DNA from: Gonium pectorale
Taxonomy: Eukaryota > Chlorophyta > Chlorophyceae > Chlamydomonadales > Volvocaceae
Assembly (NCBI GenBank): GCA_001584585.1
Contig: LSYV01000030.1
Location: 770,878 to 782,710, forward strand
Reading direction: 5' to 3'
DNA: 11,833 bases
The translations under genes and the position numbers were made by a program. The notes beneath the pieces are model-generated. The model saw nothing but the letters and a program-made list of their open reading frames with translations, was not told the origin of the DNA and searched no databases. Below, one piece after another: positions 7,370 through 11,833 of this stretch. The first letter of the stretch is position 1. Every line of letters begins with the position of its first letter.

Positions 7370-10300
7370 ATGGACACGCATTCAACACCGATGCCTGAGA
7401 GCTGCGCGGACCCGGTTGCCGGCCTATCGGGCGCGGCACAGCTCGCCCTGAGGGTCGCGAGCCAGTTCCGCGAGACGCGCTGCCGCTACCCCGTCCCGGA
7501 CGCGCCCGAGCTGGCTGCCCAGGCGGAGCGGGTCGCGCAGCTGCTGCAGCGCTGCCGGACTGAGCTCGGGGAGCGCAGTCCACTCCGCGCTCCGTCGGAG
7601 GCGGGCAAGGCGGCCCAGGCGGCCCAGGCGACCCGCAATACCGTCAAGGTGCGCTTTGCTTTTACGGCCATCACTCCAAGGGTGGTGAATTGAGCGTGCG
7701 GCGTAACGCGTAGTAAATACCCACGGGTCGCTCCACTCGCCGTGGCCCGGCCGAATCCCGACGCGACGTCGGGCGGCTCTGTCGCATTGCCCCTGAACAC
7801 ATTCTATTGCCGCTGCAGTTTTATCGTTTTGCTTTTGTACCATCTCCGTACCAGCGCCCGTTGTTGCCTCCTCTGACCCGTCCACGGGTTCCCTTGACGC
7901 CTCCCTCCCGGTCCCAGCCCCCGCCTGCCTCCCGGCCCCCGCGGCTCCGCCCTGAACCCTGCAGGCGGTCGAGGAGGCGCTGCGGTGCTGCTCGCGTCTA
8001 GCCGACAGCTTCACATGCACCAACCGCCTGGTGGCCTTCTACACAGCAGGTGCTCTGCTGCCGCGAGGGCTGCGAGGGGGGTTGGCTCGGGGGGCTGGGG
8101 AGGAGGGCGGGCGCAGCGCCGTTCCAGGCGGCGCTACGGCGGCGGCAGGTTCGCCCCTAGGCACTATGATCCCGCCGCGCCGATCTTCGTGCCTGCGCCT
8201 GCCGGCTGAGAGTCGCCATCTGCGGCTTTGGGGGGCATCGCGCACCGCTGCTGACAATGGCACCGATGCTGCGCGTCGGGCCGCACCACATTGCCCCCGC
8301 CTTAGCGCCTTGGCTCAGTCCCTTCCCGGTATCTCACCTGTACGGCCTTGTACGGCGGCACTCGTAAGCACGCAACACACGCCCTGCCTTTGCCCCCACA
8401 CCAACTCCCGCCCGGCCCCGCCGGCGTGCGTCACCGGCGCATGTAGGCGAACTGTTGGCGGACCTGGGGTCCGCCGGCTCGGCTCTCTCCCGCCAGCTGA
8501 GCGAGCTGGCGCTGGCGCTGGAACTGAGGCCCCCGCGGGAGCAGCAGCATCAGCCGGGGGCCGGTTCGGCAGCGGGACTGGGCGACCTGGGGGCGGCGTT
8601 TGAGGAGGTGACGTCGGAGCTGGCGGGCCTGAGGGGCCGGCTGGGCGGGCTGGCATGGCTTCAAGCGAGTGCGGCGGCGCTGCAAAGGGAGCTGGCGGCG
8701 ATGGAGGCGGGAGGGCCAGGTCCAGCGGCGACGGCGGCCGCCAGTAGTGGCGGTGGTGGTGGTGGCCGCGACGGCGGTATTGAAGCGTCGCCGGCGTCTA
8801 GGGATGTGCAACTCCTCAACCAGATGTGGACGGCAGTGCTCCGGTCTGTCAACGAGGCATTCAGGGGGCTCGACCTGCCCGAGGCCTCCCCCGGGGACAC
8901 GGTGCGTGGGAAGGGTTGACGTCCTTAGTCAGGGTACACGCCTGCCGGAACCGCGGCGAGGGGGAATGGTGGGCAGCGTCTTGTCTGGGAGGCGTGGGGC
9001 GGCGCTGTGGGGGAGCACCTTGCGACCAGCGCCGTTGCAGCGTCAGCGCCTGGCAAGCACGGTAGCTGTTGTGTTGAGGACCCTGCCACGTGGCCCGGTC
9101 GCCCCACACCCGCCCACTCACCCACTCGACATATATCTATGGCCTCATCCCCGCAGGCGCTGTGGCGGGAGGCGCTGGAGCAGCTGCAGGCCCTAGTGGC
9201 GGAGGCCAAGGAGCCAGCGGAGGCGCGACACCTCCAGCGGCTGGCGGCGGCACTCAGCGTCGGCATCGGCGGCGACGGAGGCAGCGCTGTCGGCGCCGCC
9301 ACCGCGGGTAGGGCACCCAGGCTGCCATCGGGGAGAAGGACGCTTGGGTGCCGCCGCCCAAAGCATACCATGCACAAATGGCGCCGATGTTGCTTTGCCG
9401 GCTTTCGCGACCGAGGGTGGTGGGGGCGCTGCCGCCGCCACCACACCACCTCTTGTCGCTGGCGCCTGACTCCTCTGACGGGTGGTGGCTCGCTGGGGCG
9501 CGCTGCTTGCAGCAGGAGGCGGCTCCGCATCTGTTGCTTCGGGCAAGCGAGGCTGGGCGTCTGACTGGAGTCCCTGCTGGGTTGCTGGGTTGTCGACGGC
9601 TCGGGTGCCCCACATGCAGGCGCCTCCGGGTGATTACGGTCATCTCGTTCCAGCCTGCCTTGGTCCGCCGCTTACCTTGGAGGGTTACTCAACCAACCCT
9701 TTCTTGTGTCCCTCCTTGACTGATAGAACCCGCCCCCCTGTCTGTTGCTCCCCCGCAGACGCGGTGCCGCCCACCCGCAGCCGGACCGTGTTCCCGTCGC
9801 CGGGCCTCCGGGGCCCTGTGGCGGAGTGGCTGCAGCGTAGCGGCGGCATGCCGCGCTGCGAGCGGGCAGAGGAGGAGGAGGCGGGGGGCAGCCCCAAAGG
9901 CCAGCCGCCAGCCTCGCCGCCGCCGCCAGCACATCAGCAACAGACGCTGCCGCCGCCACCGGTGACACCGGCGCAGCCGCCAGCCCCTCCGGCTCCGCCA
10001 AGCACGCCGCCTTGGCTACCGCAACCGCTACCGCGGCCGCCTTTGCCACTGCCACCGTTGGCGCCATCACTGGCGCCGCAGGCCTCCGCTGCTGACGGCG
10101 GCAGCGCTACCAATGGCTGCCGCGGAGGCCCTGGCGCTGCCGATATCGCCGCCGAAATCGCTGTGTCTCAGCCCGAACAGGTGCGATTGCTTTTTGCTAG
10201 CCTCGTTGGCAACGGCAAGCCCTGCATGGCATCTTGGTTGGTCCTGGTGTCGGGCACCTCGGAAGACGCGTCCAGCGCCAGCCCGCTGTCCGCAATCGTA

Positions 10301-11833
10301 TCCGGCTTCGACCACATCCTGAACTGCAGCCCCGGTCCCTGACCTCCCAACGCCCATGGCGCCATGACGCCTGCCTCCTCCTGCCTCCTCCTGCCTCGTA
10401 CTGCCCACTCGCCTCGCATCAGCATCAGGAGCAGGTGGTGGCGGTGCAGCCGCAACCCCCGACGGCCCATGGGTCGTCACCTCCACCGCTGGCAGTGCCC
10501 ACCCTGCCGGTGGGAACGATGGCGGCCGCCGCGGCGGTACTGGCGGCTGCGACCGTTCTGGCAGCGACCCACGGGTCAGCGGCGGCAGCGGTACCATTTC
10601 CTGCAACTGGCCAAGGAACACGAGCGCCGGCTGCCGTGACGCCGCTGCCACCACGGCTGGCGGCCGCGTCAGGGGCCGCTGCGGCACCCGGCTGCCAACG
10701 TGCTGCGGTCATGTCCCGCCAACGGCGGGTTGTGCCTTCGGTAGTCATGGCTCGCGCTGGCAGCCGCCGTCGGGCCGCCATCGCCGCCATTACAGCCGCC
10801 GCCGCCACCGCTGGCGGTGACGACCGACGCTTGTGGTCTGCGACTTGCAGTGGCGTTGGCCGTCGCCGCGGCGGCGGTGGCGACGACGATGGGAGCGGCA
10901 GCATCGTGCCGGCGGCCGCGGCTACAGCAGCAACCGGTGTCAACGCCCAGCAGCCGCCTCCCATGTCTCTGTCGGCGTCCCCGGCGGCGTCCCCTTCCGC
11001 CGGCGTGGGGCCCCACCAGCGGCCCACACTCCTGCGCGGGCAGCTGCTACCGCCGCCCCCCTGGGCTACCCCGGTCGTTTCAATGTCCCTTGCGGCGGCC
11101 CCCTTGACCAGAGCTTCGGGGCCTGATTGGGATCCACTAATACCGGTAGTGCTGATGCTGGGAGCGGACCCTCCTTCAGGGGCGGCTCCCCACGGCCTGT
11201 CGTCGTCCCCGGCTGCGTCGCCCTCTGCCGGAGTGGGGCCGCAGCAGCGGCCTCACTGGGGGCGGAGCGAGCAGCGGCCCCACCGCGGGCAGGGCGAGCA
11301 GCGGCCCCGGCCCTCGGGGGCCGGCCCGCTCCAAACAGACGGAGCCAGCGCAGGAGGCAGCGTCCATGGCGGCAGCGGCACTACTGGCGGCACAACCGTC
11401 GTCGGCGCCGTCGCCCCTGCCCAACTGCCTCCGGACCGCAGTGCTGTGTCCCGCGCCGGCACCGCTGACGGCCGCATGAAGCCCGCGGGCGCGTCCGCAG
11501 CCCACCTCAGCGCGGCCCTGCCCCCCGGGGAGCGTCGCCGGCGTCGCCCGCTGCGCGACGTGCCCCCGCCCCCGGCGGTGCCATACCCGAGCCCCGTCGG
11601 CATGGCGCTGGCTAGGAGAGGGGGCTATCACCCCGGCTTCGCCAAGCACCTGAGCTCGGCGCTGGGGGCACAGAGCAACGAGGCCGACCGGCCATCCTGG
11701 CTGGAGCGGCTGGCGCAGCGCCTGATGCCCGGCGGGCGGAGAGCTCCCAGCGGCGCCGACGCCGACGGCGGAAGCGAAGAAGGCACGGGAGTGTGGCAGC
11801 AGGCGCTGGCGGCTGCGGCAGCAGGAGGAGGAG
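7370..11833 (+). CDS. Multi-exon gene, N-terminal HeLo/MLKL-like helical domain, partial at 3' end
   Basis: The model is 7370-7648, 7965-8049, 8447-8901, 9157-9307, 9759-10180 and 10423 to the window edge, giving about 934 residues with no stop. All junction phases agree (0, 1, 0, 1, 0). The start is the first ATG after an in-frame TGA at 7352, in CCCCATGG context. Residues 13-68 and 94-155 are amphipathic helices. The stretch FYTAGELLADLGSAGSALSR then LSELALALEL resembles the last helices of MLKL-type N-terminal (HeLo-like) or plant U-box N-terminal domains. Further helices lie at 170-208, 240-265 and 274-308. Residues about 325-464 are Pro/Gln-rich and carry two overlapping PxLxP motifs at 422-430. 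Exon 6 is low-complexity with an RRRRR basic cluster. In such proteins a kinase or U-box/ARM region often follows; it would lie beyond 11833. The function is inferred from fold resemblance only. Confidence 0.72.
7649..7964 (+). other. Intron 1 of the downstream gene
   Basis: Donor AAG|GTGCGC at 7649; acceptor CCTGCAG ending at 7964 after a long C/T-rich tract. Phase 0 on both sides. Retention would hit an in-frame TGA at 7691-7693. It contains a perfect 7-base-stem, 3-base-loop palindrome at 7757-7773 (CCCGACG...CGTCGGG). Confidence 0.85.
8050..8446 (+). other. Intron 2 of the downstream gene
   Basis: Donor GCAG|GTGCTC at 8050; acceptor GCATGTAG ending at 8446. Phase 1: the split codon is G|GC (Gly), giving Thr-Ala-Gly-Glu-Leu-Leu across the junction, which keeps one helix continuous. 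The donor and acceptor are less canonical than the neighbours, but no other pair fits the phases as well. Confidence 0.72.
8902..9156 (+). other. Intron 3 of the downstream gene
   Basis: Donor ACG|GTGCGT at 8902; acceptor CCCCGCAG ending at 9156. Phase 0, joining ...Pro-Gly-Asp-Thr to Ala-Leu-Trp-Arg-Glu. The frame closes with a TGA at 8917-8919 if it is not spliced. Confidence 0.85.
9308..9758 (+). other. Intron 4 of the downstream gene
   Basis: Donor GCGG|GTAGGG at 9308; acceptor TGCTCCCCCGCAG ending at 9758, with a strong pyrimidine tract. Phase 1: the split codon is G|AC (Asp), followed by Ala-Val-Pro-Pro-Thr. It includes an imperfect inverted repeat around 9414-9451 (GGTGGTGGGGGCG against CGCCACCACACC). 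Confidence 0.8.
10181..10422 (+). other. Intron 5 of the downstream gene (tandem acceptors)
   Basis: Donor GAACAG|GTGCGA at 10181, phase 0. CAG acceptors end at 10422, 10428 and 10434, all in frame, preceded by a pyrimidine-rich CTGCCTCCTC tandem at 10371-10397. Without splicing, the frame continues 54 codons to a TGA at 10340-10342, giving a shorter protein. Splicing opens a frame running to the window edge. The donor and tract are convincing; the exact acceptor is uncertain. Confidence 0.68.
10371..10397 (+). repeat. 10-base pyrimidine-rich tandem repeat
   Basis: Two perfect CTGCCTCCTC units at 10371-10390 and a partial third (CTGCCTC) to 10397. They lie directly upstream of the tandem CAG acceptors and probably serve as the polypyrimidine tract of intron 5. 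Confidence 0.8.
10969..11025 (+). repeat. Internal 57-base duplication in exon 6, copy 1
   Basis: It encodes LSASPAASPSAGVGPHQRP. It matches 11197-11253 at 17 of 19 residues, although nine codons differ at the DNA level. Confidence 0.85.
11197..11253 (+). repeat. Internal 57-base duplication in exon 6, copy 2
   Basis: It encodes LSSSPAASPSAGVGPQQRP. Seven of the nine codon differences from copy 1 are silent third-position changes. It is followed by further Gln-Arg-Pro units (SEQRP, GEQRP). Confidence 0.85.

Noticed and set aside
8925..9530. Minus-strand frame across introns 3-4 of the downstream gene
   Set aside because: Crosses exon 4 antisense, with no recognisable domain and low-complexity composition.
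9482..10342. 286-codon plus-strand frame as an independent gene starting at 9482
   Set aside because: Only its part from 9759 looks coding and joins in phase to the upstream exon; the earlier part is intron 4. Its tail from 10181 is better explained as intron 5.
10425..11027. Minus-strand frame rich in Ala/Gly/Arg opposite exon 6
   Set aside because: The plus-strand frame has synonymous-change support and runs on to the window end; the minus frame is its shadow.

Overview
The window looks like nuclear DNA of a volvocine / chlamydomonadalean green alga. It is strongly GC-rich, and its genes are split by short introns (about 240-450 bases) with GTGAGT/GTGCGT-type donors and pyrimidine-rich (G)CAG acceptors. 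The reading frames carry long Ala/Gly/Pro/Gln low-complexity stretches. One gene ends in a MYND zinc finger of a style I associate with the large MYND families of Chlamydomonas and Volvox. No bacterial-type operon, rRNA, tRNA, CRISPR array or complete mobile element was recognised. Species cannot be assigned from the sequence alone.

Layout. 1-2537: no supported gene. It holds a diverged dispersed repeat (436-510, second copy at 6221-6293), a pair of diverged direct repeats (about 1993-2053 and 2301-2353), a minus-strand protein-like relic with an internal stop (about 2234-2486), and a perfect-consensus plus-strand splice donor at 1851 that may belong to a 5' UTR intron of the next gene. 2538-5799 (+): MYND-finger protein gene with two exons (2538-4191 and 4485-5799). 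A one-base frame break near 5261-5272 separates the conserved body from the MYND tail. 5800-7369: intergenic, with the second repeat copy, a 29-base purine tract and a 23-base tandem repeat. 7370 to beyond 11833 (+): the 5' part of a six-exon (or longer) gene whose open frame leaves the window. Its product starts with an alpha-helical region resembling the N-terminal four-helix domains of plant/algal MLKL-like (HeLo-like) or U-box proteins. A Pro-rich linker and a long low-complexity region follow; the expected effector domain (for example kinase or U-box/ARM) would lie outside.

The intron-exon model of the second gene is built from phase-compatible splice sites. Its last exon is an open frame from 10201 to the window end. 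A 19-codon internal duplication in that exon differs mostly at synonymous positions, which supports the frame. The two genes are head-to-tail on the same strand. Nothing shows that they are co-regulated. The second product does carry two overlapping PxLxP motifs, a ligand type known for some MYND domains, which is a testable but speculative link.
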